Assembly (NCBI GenBank): GCA_963738665.1
Contig: CAVTXL010000012.1
Location: 27,348 to 91,347 of the forward strand
Reading direction: 5' to 3'
DNA length: 64,000 bases
From: JABDGM01 sp963738665
GTDB lineage: Bacteria > Planctomycetota > Planctomycetia > Pirellulales > Lacipirellulaceae
The notes below the pieces were generated by a model. It saw nothing but the letters and a program-made list of their open reading frames with translations, was not told where the DNA came from and did no database searches. Every line of letters begins with the position of its first letter. The stretch's first letter is position 1. Made by a program: the position numbers and the translations under genes. Shown piece after piece: positions 37,095-45,779 of this stretch.

Positions 37095-37641
37095 TGTCGA
37101 TCGGGATCGTACCGTCTTCGGCGAGGAACTTATCGCCGATGTCCATGTAAATCACCGTCTTATCGTCGTTCAGCTTAGAGATGATTTCGTTGACGAGCTT
37201 GATCTTGGCCCGCACCGGGTTATCAGGCCGGCTGCGCGGAAAGATGCCGAGCAGCAGGATCTGGGCGTTGGGGAAGTCCTTCTTCAGTTCGTCGACAATG
37301 GCCAAAATGCCGGCGGCGATTTCCTCTGCCGAGTTCGGGCCGGCATTGTTGGTGCCGATCATCAGCATCACGGCTTTCGGATGGAATCCCTGGCCCTCGC
37401 CGTTTTGCAGCCGCCACAAGACGCCTTGCGTCGTGTCGCCGGCGATCCCGAAATTGGCAACTTTCCACGAGCCGAAGTATTTGTCGAACACCGGCTTGCC
37501 GGCCGCTGGGCGATTCTCATCGGCAGCGGGCTCGGTCGTTGGCGCGCCGCGGCGACCTGGTCCGGCGCCTGCGCCACCAATCCATGTTCGAGTCGCCCAG
37601 GAACAACACGTCGATATCGCCCCGCTTGGCGATTTCAACAA
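36991..37641 (-). CDS. SGNH/GDSL hydrolase, main part (frameshifted)
   Basis: This is most of a GDSL-type esterase/lipase, planctomycete platelet-activating-factor acetylhydrolase-like. ANFGIAGDTTQGVLWRLQNGE carries the block II Gly, VMLMIGTNNAGPNSAEEI the block III Asn, and MADGLHPTTKGYTIWAEAV the catalytic Asp-x-x-His pair. The block I nucleophile GDSN lies in the other frame (next entry). The join is one base off near 37572-37590, so residues before GAGAGPGRRG here are spurious. The intact protein would be about 285 residues and exported. It probably cleaves acyl or acetyl esters on polysaccharides. Confidence 0.8.
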   Translation of the reverse strand: MLKSPSGAISTCCSWATRTWIGGAGAGPGRRGAPTTEPAADENRPAAGKPVFDKYFGSWKVANFGIAGDTTQGVLWRLQNGEGQGFHPKAVMLMIGTNNAGPNSAEEIAAGILAIVDELKKDFPNAQILLLGIFPRSRPDNPVRAKIKLVNEIISKLNDDKTVIYMDIGDKFLAEDGTIPIDIMADGLHPTTKGYTIWAEAVKEPLAKMLGEAEKK

Positions 37642-37846
37642 ACTGCTCGTGCCGCGGCATGTTCATCGCCATCAGCCGCGGCACGATGGCCGTGTTCACC
37701 CGAGCGGGCGCTGGCTGCAGCTCCTTCTGGACGGCTTCTGCCGGTCCCTCTTGGGTTGCAGCCTCTTGCGCGGCAAGCGGACAGGCCGGCACAGTCATTG
37801 GCAGCGCGGCGAAGACAAGCGACCATCGGCAGAAAGCACGCCTCAT
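37517..37846 (-). CDS. SGNH/GDSL hydrolase, N-terminal part (frameshifted)
   Basis: This carries the signal peptide (MRRAFCRWSLVFAALPMTVPACPLAAQ), a linker and block I (GDIDVLFLGDSNMDWW) with the nucleophile serine. The Arg-rich residues after WWRR are out of frame; the correct continuation is in the preceding entry. The start is ATG 37846. It is divergent from the LUD-domain gene at 38050. Confidence 0.75.
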   Translation of the reverse strand: MRRAFCRWSLVFAALPMTVPACPLAAQEAATQEGPAEAVQKELQPAPARVNTAIVPRLMAMNMPRHEQFVEIAKRGDIDVLFLGDSNMDWWRRRRTRSPRRANDRARCR

Positions 37847-38049
37847 AGAAAGCTCCTATTCACCATGTCGGCTGGGACACTTGAATTCCCCGCGAAGCCG
37901 AAGCGACAGCAGTCTAACCCACCGCGTACAGGTTATCCAGGCGCAAACCGACCGGCGCAATCGCGGCAACGCGGTGGATTTGCCGGCCAGAGTGCGCTCG
38001 GGGGAGCGCCTATTGAGCTTGTCGCCGCCGTGAACTAGCTTGAAGGTTC

Positions 38050-38670
38050 ATGTCCAGCAAAGATGCCATTCTAAGTGCGATTCGCGAGGCGCAGCCGCCG
38101 CGGGTGGAGCTGCCGGAGCTGGGCGTGGAGTGGACGACGTACGCCAATCGCCGGCAGCAATTCATTGACATGCTGATCGCGGTCGGCGGGCGGGCAATTT
38201 GCGTTTCAAACCTCGCGGCCTTGAATGCGCAGCTGCGCGAGCTGCCCGTATATCGAGAAGCAAAGCAGATAGTTTCGCTCGTGCCCGGCGTTGGCGAGGC
38301 GAACGTCGATCCGGCGGCTGTATCGTCGCCGCATGAGTTGGCCGGCGTCGACGTGGCGATCCTGCCCGGGCAATTCGCCGTGGCCGAAAACGGGGCGGTG
38401 TGGATCAACGACCAAGGCGTGCCCCAGCGCGTGCTGTACTATCTGTGCCAGCATCTGGTGCTGGTGTTGCCGGCGAGTGAAATCGTGGACCACATGCATG
38501 CCGCGTATGCCCGGCTCGCGACGGCGGGAGTGGGGGGCGCGTCTGTGTTTGCTCACGCGGCCTTCGGGGCGTTCATCTCCGGCCCGTCGAAGACGGCCGA
38601 CATAGAGCAAGCACTGGTGGTCGGGGCGCACGGTCCGCGGTCGCTGACGGTGTTTCTGCTTGGCGCTTGA
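38050..38670 (+). CDS. LUD domain protein (LutC/YkgG family)
   Basis: This is a 206-residue cytosolic protein of the LUD family, whose members (LutC, LutB C-terminus) take part in lactate oxidation. Family features: the N-terminal helix SSKDAILSAIREAQ, a central GVDVAILPGQFAVAENGAVWI, VLPASEIVDHMHAAY, and the end block FGAFISGPSKTADIEQALVVGAHGPRSLTVFLLG. LutA and LutB partners are not adjacent, so it may act alone or with distant genes. The start is ATG 38050. Family is confident; pathway is inferred. Confidence 0.85.
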   Translation: MSSKDAILSAIREAQPPRVELPELGVEWTTYANRRQQFIDMLIAVGGRAICVSNLAALNAQLRELPVYREAKQIVSLVPGVGEANVDPAAVSSPHELAGVDVAILPGQFAVAENGAVWINDQGVPQRVLYYLCQHLVLVLPASEIVDHMHAAYARLATAGVGGASVFAHAAFGAFISGPSKTADIEQALVVGAHGPRSLTVFLLGA

Positions 38671-38833
38671 TAGCACAGATCGCGAGAAATGATGGGGCGC
38701 GGAAACGCCCAGTCCGCAGCGAACGGCTGCGAGCCGCGTATCTTGTCTTGCTCCGAATTCGGAATCCGGTTACTGTCCGGCCACTCATCTGCTGTTTTGC
38801 CTACACTCTTCTCGAACCTCTCGTGGCCGCACT

Positions 38834-40236
38834 ATGGCTCGTGTGTCTTTGCTATGCGCGCCGGCCTGGCTGGCGCTGGCTGTAACTATCACTGTGTGTT
38901 GCTGTGCGCGGGGGCAAAGGCTCAATCGGCGTCGCCGACTCCTGTCCAAACGCCCACGGCCACAAGCGCGGCCGTCACGCCCCAGGCTCCTGTGGCGTCT
39001 CCTGCGGGGGAGCCGACTTCTGCCTGGTTGGGGTCAACGCCTCCGGTGCTGCAGGTCGGCCCGGACGGGGCCGTGCAACTCGATCAGCCGGTGATGATGA
39101 TGCCGAACCCGGCGATGGGCGCTCAATACTATGGCGGGCAATACTACTACGCCGGGCAGCCTGTGGTCGCCGCGCCGGGGCCACCGGCGGCCCCTTATGC
39201 GCCGTATGGTGTTCCCTATGGAGCCCAGCCCGCGCCCTATCAACAACAGCCGCTGGTGCAACCGCAACCGGCGTGGGACTCGTGGCTGACTTCGCCGCAG
39301 GGATTGGCAGGCGGGCCGACCCGGCCGTTCTTCATCCACCGCACCAGCGTGTACGGCGAATTCCTCTACCTCCGGCCGCGTGATGCCGAAGTCGCGTACG
39401 CCCTGCCGATCGACGGGCCGGTCGCGCCGGTGCTCGGCAACGAAGTTCCCGTTGGAGCGGTGGCAGTTGTCGATCCGGATTTTGACATCTCGTTTCGGGC
39501 CGGCTTCAACATCGCAATCGACCAAGGGAGCAGCATTGCCGCACAGTTCACGCGGCTAGATTCAGGCACGACCGACTCGGTGACCGTGACCGCGCCGACG
39601 ATATTGCGGTCGCTGGTCAGCCATCCGCTGGGGGCAAATGCGGCGACCGACACGCTCGATGCGGCCGCCGCCCTCGACATCACGCTCGACCAGATAGATC
39701 TCGATTTCCGCAGCCTGTGGTACGGCTGTGAGTGCAATTACGCCTACGCCGTCAATTATCGGGTGGGCGCCGCGTATTCGCGGCTGGAGCAAGACTTCGC
39801 TTCGACGTTTGCCACTCTCGGCACGACGACGGTGAACACTGCCCTCGATTTCACGGGCGTTGGCATGCGGTTTGGCATGGATGCCGAGCGCCTATGGCCG
39901 CGGGTGAACCTGTTCGTTTACGGCACGGGCACGGCAAACTTTCTTTTCGGCGAATTCGACGCCAACTACGTCCAGGCCAATTCGCAGAACGGCACTGAGG
40001 CGTTCACTTCGTGGAGTGCCGGGCGGATCGTGCCGGTGCTCGATCTCGAATTCGGCGCCGGCTGGCTGGGCGTCAACCGCCACCTGCGGCTGTCGGCCGG
40101 CTACCGCGTAAGCACGTGGTTCAACGTCGTGAAGACGGATGACTGGATCTGGGCCGTGCAAAACCACGACTTCCGCAACCTCGACGGCACGCTCACATTC
40201 GACGGCCTGGTCGGCCGGGCGGAGTGGCTGTTCTAG
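38834..40236 (+). CDS. Outer-membrane beta-barrel protein (BBP7/Lpg1974-type)
   Basis: This is a Pro/Gln/Tyr-rich N-terminal region followed by a predicted barrel. SVYGEFLYLRPRDAEVAYALP opens it, FDISFRAGFNIAID and LDQIDLDFRSLWYGCECNYAYAVNYRVGAAYSRLEQDF are typical alternating strands, and it ends VGRAEWLF with a terminal Phe as expected for outer-membrane insertion. The best signal peptide (MARVSLLCAPAWLALAVTITVCCCA, ATG 38834) is in a different frame from the barrel, joined by a one-base shift in the G-run near 38908-38920. The in-frame ATG 38854 gives a poorer signal. The barrel frame is otherwise intact. Porin role inferred. Confidence 0.78.
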
Positions 40237-40324
40237 CGCAGCGGCAGGCGGCTCGCCTGCCGATTGCATCGAGCATTCGCCGTGCGGAATTGAGCCGACA
40301 GGCGAGCTGCCCGGCGCCGCGGAG

Positions 40325-40786
40325 TTACGTCTCGTCGCTAGCGCGGAGCCAGGGTGTGATCGCGGGCGTGTTCGCACAGATTTCTGCATCGCGGAAGTAG
40401 AGCTTGATCTCGCGGGCCGCCGCCTCGGGGCCGTCCGAGCCGTGAACAAGATTCATCTGGCGGCTGGAGCTGTAATCGCCGCGAATCGTGCCCGGGGCCG
40501 CCTTCAGCCCGCTCGTAGCGCCCAGCATGTCGCGGACGACGCGGATCGCCTCCAGCCCTTCCACGACCGCGGCCACGATCGGCCCGCCCGTGATGAACGA
40601 TTCCAGCGCCGGATACCAGGCCTTCTGCGCGTGCTCGGCGTAGTGCTGCTTGGCCAGCTCGGGAGTGACTTGCATCATCTTCATGGCGATGATGTTAAGC
40701 CCCTTCTCTTCCACGCGGCTGATCACGCGGCCCATCAGGCCGCGCTGGACACAATCGGGTTTCAGCAGAATAAGAGTGCGTTCCAT
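40325..40786 (-). CDS. ndk: Nucleoside diphosphate kinase
   Basis: This is a 153-residue NDP kinase transferring gamma-phosphate between nucleoside triphosphates and diphosphates. MERTLILLKPDCVQRGLMGRVISRVEEKGL opens the fold, and GTIRGDYSSSRQMNLVHGSDGPEAAAREI holds the phosphorylated histidine in LVHGSDGPE (family NxxHGSD). The start ATG 40786 is the family start; the longer frame to 40822 adds an Arg/Cys-rich peptide. It is a monocistronic housekeeping enzyme and, unlike many neighbours, completely intact. Confidence 0.96.
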   Translation of the reverse strand: MERTLILLKPDCVQRGLMGRVISRVEEKGLNIIAMKMMQVTPELAKQHYAEHAQKAWYPALESFITGGPIVAAVVEGLEAIRVVRDMLGATSGLKAAPGTIRGDYSSSRQMNLVHGSDGPEAAAREIKLYFRDAEICANTPAITPWLRASDET

Positions 40787-41375
40787 GCGGCAGATTCTAC
40801 GGCATCGGCGTTGGTCGCTCAAGGCGCAAACTCCGATGCCGCACTGCGATCTACGTGCCGATCCTCAATCGATCATCTGCTGCTCATCGAACTGGGCCGC
40901 AATACGCTCGAACGGAGCGGCCGCGGACAAAACTTTCGCCAAGCCTCCATTCCGTCATCAACATAACTCTTTGTCTGATACAGGGATAATCTCACGCAGA
41001 GGCGCCTTGAACGCGGAGGACCAAGTTTCCGACTCTCTGCGCCTCCGCGCCTCTGCGTGACAATTATTTGGTTGCGGCCGTAGGCCGCGCTGGGAAAATG
41101 GGTGGCTGGTTCTTGCATTTCGCCTGGCAAACTTGTTCCGGTTATTTCGTCACTCGCTCGGCCAACGGGAAACTTGGCTGAAACAGGGCGTTCGCGCAGA
41201 CGGTGACGGGAACGTTGCAAACGGCGCTGGCGTCACGCAGTTGACAAAATCGGCCGGAATGCGCGAGCTTCCGGCTCTTCCAAGTGGTTTCGCTTCCGCA
41301 TCGCTTTCGTGTACCATCAGAACATGCCGTCGGGCATATTTGCAAGTTTCGATCCTTTCCACCGAACAGTTTCAG
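40787..41375. other. Intergenic region upstream of the acyl-CoA-synthetase-like gene
   Basis: These 589 bases hold a 70-base stem-loop repeat at 40991-41060 and otherwise nothing I can support. The frame of the downstream gene is open through part of it but shows no homology before ATG 41376. Confidence 0.5.
40991..41060. repeat. 70-bp stem-loop repeat
   Basis: TCACGCAGAGGCGC at the left is the perfect reverse complement of GCGCCTCTGCGTGA at the right, separated by about 40 bases. Wording of this kind (cgcagaggcgc ... gcgcctctgcgtga) is typical of dispersed palindromic elements in planctomycete intergenic regions. A degraded relative is seen around 45370-45500. Confidence 0.6.
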
Positions 41376-43088
41376 ATGCCGATTGCTGGGCCCAAACTGG
41401 AGCGGCCAATTTGTTTGGCCAAATTGCTGGGCGCTGGGTTGCAAAAGCACCCCGACGGCGCGGCGCTTGTGCTGTTCGACCGCTGTTGGTCGTGGCGGGA
41501 GTTGGATGAGGACTCGTCCCGCTTGGCGGCCAAGTATCTGGCATTGGGACTTGCGGCGGGCGATCGGATCGCGTCGCTCTTGCCCAACCGGGGCGAGCTC
41601 ATTGTGAATTACCTGGCCTGCTGCAAAGCGGGGCTCGTCGCGACGCCGCTCAACTATCGCTACCAGACGCCAGAGATCGATCATGCGCTCGCGGTGAGCG
41701 GAGCGTCGCTGATTGTGGCTCATGCGGAACGTGACGAATCGCTGGCCGAAAGCGAGCAAGTGCCGCGGCTGCGGCTGGGGCGGATCACTTTCGAGGCGAC
41801 GGGCGGGCCGCACCGCCACTTGGAAGAGATGATGACCGAAAACGGCCCGCACATGCGGCTGGCGCCGCCGCCGCCCGATGCGCCCGTGTTTATCTTTTTC
41901 ACTTCGGGCAGCACGGGCAAGCCGAAGGGGGTCACGCATACCCATACCACGTTTGGTTGGCTGGTGGCCAGCGCGGTCGCCGGCCTCGGCATCATGCCGA
42001 GTGACGTATTTCTGCCGGCGACCTCGGCGTCGCACGTGGCCTGCTCATCGCTGTCGCTGGCCGGGCTCGCGGCCGGGGCCCAGGTAGTGTTGGCACGATC
42101 GTTTGGACCGGATGAGCTTCTGCCGCTGATTCGGAGGACGCGGCCGACACTGTTGTGCTCGCTGCCGATGCCGCTGTTTGGGCTGGCCCGCGATCCGAGT
42201 GCGACGCGGGCGGATTTTGAATGCATCCGCCGCTGCATCTCGGGCGGCGACAAGATCGCCGCCGAACTTGAGGAAGAATACACGGCCCTTACCGGCCACG
42301 CGATTGAGGAAGTGTATGGCATGACGGAGACTGGCACGGTCACGTTCAATCCGACAGGCGCCGGCAACCGGTTGGGTTCGATCGGGCAACTTGCGCCTGG
42401 CTACACGGCGTCGATCCGCGTCGATGAACGGGGCGAAGTGCCGACGGGCGCGACGGGCCGGCTGTGGATCCATTCGCCGAGCAACATGATCGGCTATTGG
42501 AACCGGCCCGACGCGACGGCCGAGACGATCCAGGGCGGCTGGCTCGATACGGGCGACCTAGTGCACGTGGACGGGGACGATTTTTTGTGGTTCCACGGCC
42601 GGCGGAAGCAGATCATCATTCATGACGGCTCGAATATCTGCCCGCAGGAGGTAGAGGAATCGCTCCTGGCGCACCCGGCCGTGGCCGAGGCGTGCGTGAT
42701 CGGCATTCACGACACCGTACATGGCGAAAACGTACGGGCGTACATCACGTTTCGGCCGGAGGTGCCGGGGCCGAAACGCACTTGGGAGGCGACAGGGATG
42801 CCGAGCGCGGTGCGGGAGGCGATCAGCGCCGCGGGCCGCAATGCAAAATCGTGGTCGAACAGTGCTCTGCAAGAGATTATCGAGCAAGGCCAACCGGAGG
42901 CTGGGGCAGAGGGCGCAATGGGCCAACGCCTCAAGCGGCCGACCTGGGCCGAACTGATCCAATTCTCGAAGGCCCGGGTAGGCTATAAGGCGCCGGACGA
43001 AATCATTGTGCTTGACCAGATGCCGACCAATGCAGTCGGCAAATTGGACCGGGCGGCGCTAAAGGCAATGGCGGAGGCGGGTCACTGA
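41376..43088 (+). CDS. Acyl-CoA synthetase-like AMP-dependent ligase
   Basis: This is a 570-residue ANL-superfamily enzyme, which adenylates a carboxylic acid and forms the CoA thioester. The P-loop FIFFTSGSTGKPKGVTHTH is near 172-190, VYGMTETGTVTFNP is the A5 block, GWLDTGDLVHVDGDDFLWFHGRRKQIII holds the hinge-region D and R, and the C-terminal catalytic lysine is in MPTNAVGKLDRAALK. An insertion of about 45 residues in the C-terminal lobe (RTWEATGMPSAVREAIS to GQRLKRP) is unusual. ATG 41376 starts at the conserved MPIAGPKLERP; the frame is open 81 codons further upstream without homology. Substrate unknown. Confidence 0.9.
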   Translation: MPIAGPKLERPICLAKLLGAGLQKHPDGAALVLFDRCWSWRELDEDSSRLAAKYLALGLAAGDRIASLLPNRGELIVNYLACCKAGLVATPLNYRYQTPEIDHALAVSGASLIVAHAERDESLAESEQVPRLRLGRITFEATGGPHRHLEEMMTENGPHMRLAPPPPDAPVFIFFTSGSTGKPKGVTHTHTTFGWLVASAVAGLGIMPSDVFLPATSASHVACSSLSLAGLAAGAQVVLARSFGPDELLPLIRRTRPTLLCSLPMPLFGLARDPSATRADFECIRRCISGGDKIAAELEEEYTALTGHAIEEVYGMTETGTVTFNPTGAGNRLGSIGQLAPGYTASIRVDERGEVPTGATGRLWIHSPSNMIGYWNRPDATAETIQGGWLDTGDLVHVDGDDFLWFHGRRKQIIIHDGSNICPQEVEESLLAHPAVAEACVIGIHDTVHGENVRAYITFRPEVPGPKRTWEATGMPSAVREAISAAGRNAKSWSNSALQEIIEQGQPEAGAEGAMGQRLKRPTWAELIQFSKARVGYKAPDEIIVLDQMPTNAVGKLDRAALKAMAEAGH

Positions 43089-43137
43089 AATTCATGCATT
43101 TAGATTCTCAGACCACAGGGTATCGGATTGAGGTCAA

Positions 43138-43560
43138 TTATTTACCCGGCTCTGGCATAGGTCTGCTGACACTGCGCGGCTCGATGCGAAGGCGGTCGAC
43201 GACCTGGCTGACGCCGACTGTGTCTTGGGCGAGGCGGACTGCTTTTTCGCGGGTGTCGTTGTCGGGGACGCGGCCGGTGAGGACGACGACTTCTTTCGTT
43301 TGCATGTCGACGTCGATCGGCTCGTCGGCGAGCGCTTTGTCCCAGCGGAGCCGGCCGTAGACGCGGCCCTGCACGCCGAGCTTGTCGACTTTGGCGCGGA
43401 CATCGGTCCAGGCTTCTTGCACGCCCTCGGAGAGCCGCTCGAGGCCCTCGTCCAGACGGCGGCCGATCTTTTCGGCCGTGCCTTCCTGGGCGGGGGACGT
43501 GGCGGTGAGGAGGACGGGGACGAATGCGGCAGCGAGCAGGATGGCGATAGCGGTACGCAT
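43138..43560 (-). CDS. BON domain periplasmic protein
   Basis: This is a 140-residue exported protein. Signal peptide MRTAIAILLAAAFVPVLLTATSPAQ is followed by a helical segment (IGRRLDEGLERLSEGVQEAW) and a BON domain (VYGRLRWDKALADEPIDVDMQTKEVVVLTGRVPDNDTREKAVRLAQDTVGVSQVVDRL) with the family's central Gly and V-L-x-G-x-V strand. BON domains bind phospholipid membranes; OsmY is the model. The start is ATG 43560. It is convergent with the ligase gene. Envelope-stress role inferred. Confidence 0.85.
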   Translation of the reverse strand: MRTAIAILLAAAFVPVLLTATSPAQEGTAEKIGRRLDEGLERLSEGVQEAWTDVRAKVDKLGVQGRVYGRLRWDKALADEPIDVDMQTKEVVVLTGRVPDNDTREKAVRLAQDTVGVSQVVDRLRIEPRSVSRPMPEPGK

Positions 43561-43766
43561 GATGGTTTCCTTTCGCGGTGACGAATTGGCTTAATGAGGT
43601 GTTCGGCAGTTTGTGAGGAATATCGTGCAAATTGCGGGCCACTGGCTGCGTGCGGCAGGTTGTCTTGCTGCGGGCCATTTTCCTCCGAGCCGGAAGCGAC
43701 GCGGTCAACAATCGGGCAGAGCCGCCGGACATTGATCGGCGGCTAAATGGAGATCCGAACTCAAGA

Positions 43767-43796
43767 AACCCCGTTGGGAGGTCCCAATGGGGTTTT
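43767..43796 (-). terminator. Terminator-like hairpin distal to the orphan 5S gene
   Basis: AACCCC-GTTGGGAG-GTCCCAAT-GGGGTT forms a strong stem with U-runs on both strands. It lies about 140 bases past the 3' end of the 5S copy at 43939. The following bases (CACGTGTTGATG...CGAGCGGCAGCG) are matched at 48162-48215 beside the main 5S gene. Confidence 0.6.
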
Positions 43797-43891
43797 CACG
43801 TGTTGATGTCGATCAAGTAATCGCGCCGACTCCGAGCGGCAGCGCTGCTACTACGCAATTGTACGATGTCCACCGAAGACTTGGCGTAATC

Positions 43892-43929
43892 AAAAACCCC
43901 GCGGGATCTGACGAGCCAACGGGGTTTTT
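43892..43929 (-). terminator. Intrinsic terminator of the orphan 5S rRNA
   Basis: AAAAACCCCG...CGGGGTTTTT is a GC-rich stem with U-tracts, ending 9 bases from the 3' end of the 5S gene on the minus strand. The same design ends the main 5S gene at 48123-48161. Confidence 0.75.
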
Positions 43930-43938
43930 GCAGAGACA

Positions 43939-44042
43939 CCTGGCGACGCCTACTTTCGCACCCATTGTGCACCGATCACGCGGGAAAGCTCGCGCGGCGG
44001 AGTTCGGAATGGGAACAGGTGTTTGCACTGCGATCTCGCCCT
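43939..44042 (-). rRNA. rrf: 5S rRNA, second diverged copy
   Basis: Aligned by eye with the 5S gene at 48241, this shares the conserved blocks CCTGGCGA.GCCTACTTTCGC and GAGTTCGGAATGGGAACAGGTGTTT. The middle (helix III/IV region) is different, and the terminal stem is imperfect. It lies seven bases after the vapC stop, with its own terminator, and is not next to a 23S gene. It may be a functional heterogeneous 5S copy expressed from an internal or vapBC promoter, or an early pseudogene. Confidence 0.8.
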
Positions 44043-44048
44043 CACGTC

Positions 44049-44483
44049 CTACGATTCCAGCGGGAAATGGCAGGCCAGGCCGAGGAAGCGGTCGAAGTCG
44101 TGATCGGCCGTGTGGACCGTTGCGTTGTGAGCCAATGCGAGGGCCGCGATTTGGGCGTCGGTGACGAGGTTGCCGCCGGCCGAACCGGCCTGGACGAGTA
44201 GCGCTATGACACGCGATACATGGTCCGGGCCTGCGTGAAGTAGTCGGCAGATGGTGCGGGAGGTCCACGACGCGACATGTCCGGCTGCTTCGTCAAGCGT
44301 GAATGGTTCTTTGGCGGCGCGCGTCGTCGTGCTAATGCGGAGAAAAGCAAAGAGGACGGGGTGCGTGAGGCCCACCGGTTCATCGCCCGACAGGGATGCT
44401 TCCCACCAGCGCCGCGCGCGAACATGAAAGGGCGAGGAAAGATTGTACGCGTGCAACAACAAGTTGCTGTCTGGGACGATCAC
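44049..44483 (-). CDS. vapC: PIN-domain toxin VapC
   Basis: This is a 144-residue PIN-domain ribonuclease toxin. MIVPDSNLLLHAYN gives the first catalytic Asp; PVLFAFLRISTT carries the position of the conserved Glu region; GGNLVTDAQIAALALAHNATVHTADHDFDRF gives the later acidic residues (D of TDAQIAA, D of TADHDF). The start at 44483 overlaps the antitoxin stop as ATGA, so the two are translationally coupled. The stop is seven bases from a 5S rRNA gene. VapC toxins cleave tRNA or rRNA; no target can be read here. Confidence 0.87.
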   Translation of the reverse strand: MIVPDSNLLLHAYNLSSPFHVRARRWWEASLSGDEPVGLTHPVLFAFLRISTTTRAAKEPFTLDEAAGHVASWTSRTICRLLHAGPDHVSRVIALLVQAGSAGGNLVTDAQIAALALAHNATVHTADHDFDRFLGLACHFPLES

Positions 44484-44773
44484 GGATTAGTTGTTGGGCG
44501 CAATCGCTGTTGAAGTTTTTCCGTCAATTCGAGAAACGCATCGACCTCAAGTTCGTCAGCAAATTCCTGTAAACGGGCGGGGTCGATGCCGGGCCGCAAT
44601 CCCATGTCCTTCGGCCTAACGACGAAGGGTGGCTCTTTGATACGGGGAAGCATGTCCGCCAGCCCCCTCCGGACCGCCTCGTTGAGCGTGGTCTTAAAGC
44701 CTTGGCCTGTCTGCTGCATCGCATCGCGGAGGAGCGCTTGGACATCGGGATCGATGGTGACGGTGGTCCGCAT
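44480..44773 (-). CDS. vapB: VapB-type antitoxin
   Basis: This is a 97-residue antitoxin. MRTTVTIDPDVQALLRDAMQQTG is a ribbon-helix-helix DNA-binding N-terminus and LNEAVRRGLADML its second helix. The C-terminal half (DMGLRPGIDPARLQEFADELEVDAFLE) would wrap the toxin. The promoter overlaps an antitoxin-type palindrome and the start codon is only six bases from the -10, so the message should be almost leaderless and autorepressed. It is coupled to vapC through ATGA. Confidence 0.85.
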   Translation of the reverse strand: MRTTVTIDPDVQALLRDAMQQTGQGFKTTLNEAVRRGLADMLPRIKEPPFVVRPKDMGLRPGIDPARLQEFADELEVDAFLELTEKLQQRLRPTTNP

Positions 44774-44775
44774 AG

Positions 44776-44808
44776 TGCTATCATAGCATCATCGTTTTTT
44801 GCTGTCAA
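44776..44808 (-). promoter_or_regulatory. vapBC promoter with overlapping palindromic operator
   Basis: On the minus strand TTGACA (44808-44803), 17 bases, TATGAT (44785-44780). The 13-base perfect palindrome TGCTAT-G-ATAGCA (44788-44776) covers the -10, where a ribbon-helix-helix antitoxin would block polymerase. The ATG of vapB begins at 44773. Confidence 0.75.
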
Positions 44809-45508
44809 GATGACAAAAGCGAGGATGACGGCAGCACGGCTTGGCCAGTGCCTGGCATCAATCGAGTGACCACTAGATTGTGATAATTCGTCGAGTTTCG
44901 CCTCACAATATTTTATTTTAAAAACGTGGGGCTTTATACAGGGGGTTTCTGCTCGGGGCCCATTTCGCAAGTGCTGTGTCGGCTGATGCTAACGGAATCC
45001 AGGTCGTGCCAATGACGCTCGAATATCGCCCCAGGGGGCGGACATTATTGCCGAAGCGGGGCCTTATTCGCTGCGAAATTGTGGTTTGGATTTGAAGGTG
45101 CCCAAAACTCCCCCTACTAGTTTTGGCCACCTTCGACAGCTGGCACCGGTATTCGATTCGTCACAGGATGAGATGTGCGCACACCGCCAGCGGTGCGGAC
45201 GAGTGGCTTTCCTGGCGATGCGAGCGCGCGAATTGCCAAAGAGCTAATTGGCCGCAGTTTAACCTATTAGTATACGTCTGCATAGTATCGTTTTCGGCCA
45301 CCGAAGGGTTGAGTGGCGAGAGTTGAGAGCCGAAGCCGACATGGCCGTACGGAAAGTTTTCGCCGCGCTTGATTCTGAACAGAAGAACGCAGAGAGCGCG
45401 GAGGGTAGGGCGAGGAGACCTGCGGTCGGGACTAGTGCGGGATCGGGAGACCGGCGCACAACCGAGTTTTTTCGGCCAGCGGAGAATTTGCGCCGCGGAG
45501 ATTCTGCG
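44809..45508. other. Intergenic region with degraded repeats
   Basis: About 700 bases with no gene I can support. 45360-45500 carries phrases such as GAACGCAGAGAGCGCGGAGG and CGCCGCGGAGATTCTGCG, a degraded form of the dispersed element at 40991. It has replaced the 3' part of the glycosyltransferase remnant. Confidence 0.45.
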
Positions 45509-45612
45509 ATATTCAACTCCATGGCCGCGCGGATGCTGCCGAGGCAGCGGCCGAGAAGATGCTCTTCGTTGTGGGCGGGGATTATGTAGGAAAGCACCGT
45601 TTTATCGTTCAT
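45509..45612 (-). pseudogene. Glycosyltransferase family 2 N-terminal fragment
   Basis: MNDKTVLSYIIPAHNEEHLLGRCLGSIRAAM is the canonical GT2 N-terminus (S-x-I-x-P-x-x-N-E-x-x-L). The frame then runs into repeat DNA near 45509 with no DxD motif, so the gene is truncated to its first 33 residues. Its ATG overlaps the stop of the fragment upstream (ATGA), as in an intact operon. Confidence 0.7.
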
Positions 45613-45758
45613 GAACTTGGCGGCGGCTCGAATTGGAAGTCGCCCACATCATCGCCGACTTGGATGTTGCGAGAGAATTCGGTGTATTCCTTCTCTTGGC
45701 CTGCGTTCACTCGGAAGGTCTTCCAGTCTTCACACAGATAACCGCTGTCCCAGGTGTA
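45609..45758 (-). pseudogene. C-terminal fragment of an unknown protein
   Basis: A 49-codon stretch reads YTWDSGYLCEDWKTFRVNAG...GDDVGDFQFEPPPSS and stops in an ATGA overlap with the glycosyltransferase remnant. It has good codon character but no start: the frame is closed at about 45782, next to the truncated transposase. It appears to be the tail of the gene that once preceded the glycosyltransferase. Family not recognised. Confidence 0.4.
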
Positions 45759-45779
45759 ACTTGGAGTTCGCCCGGCCGG

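Noticed and set aside
44524..44970. A 148-codon frame overlapping the vapB antitoxin
   Set aside because: It is a shadow of the ribbon-helix-helix antitoxin gene and crosses its promoter.
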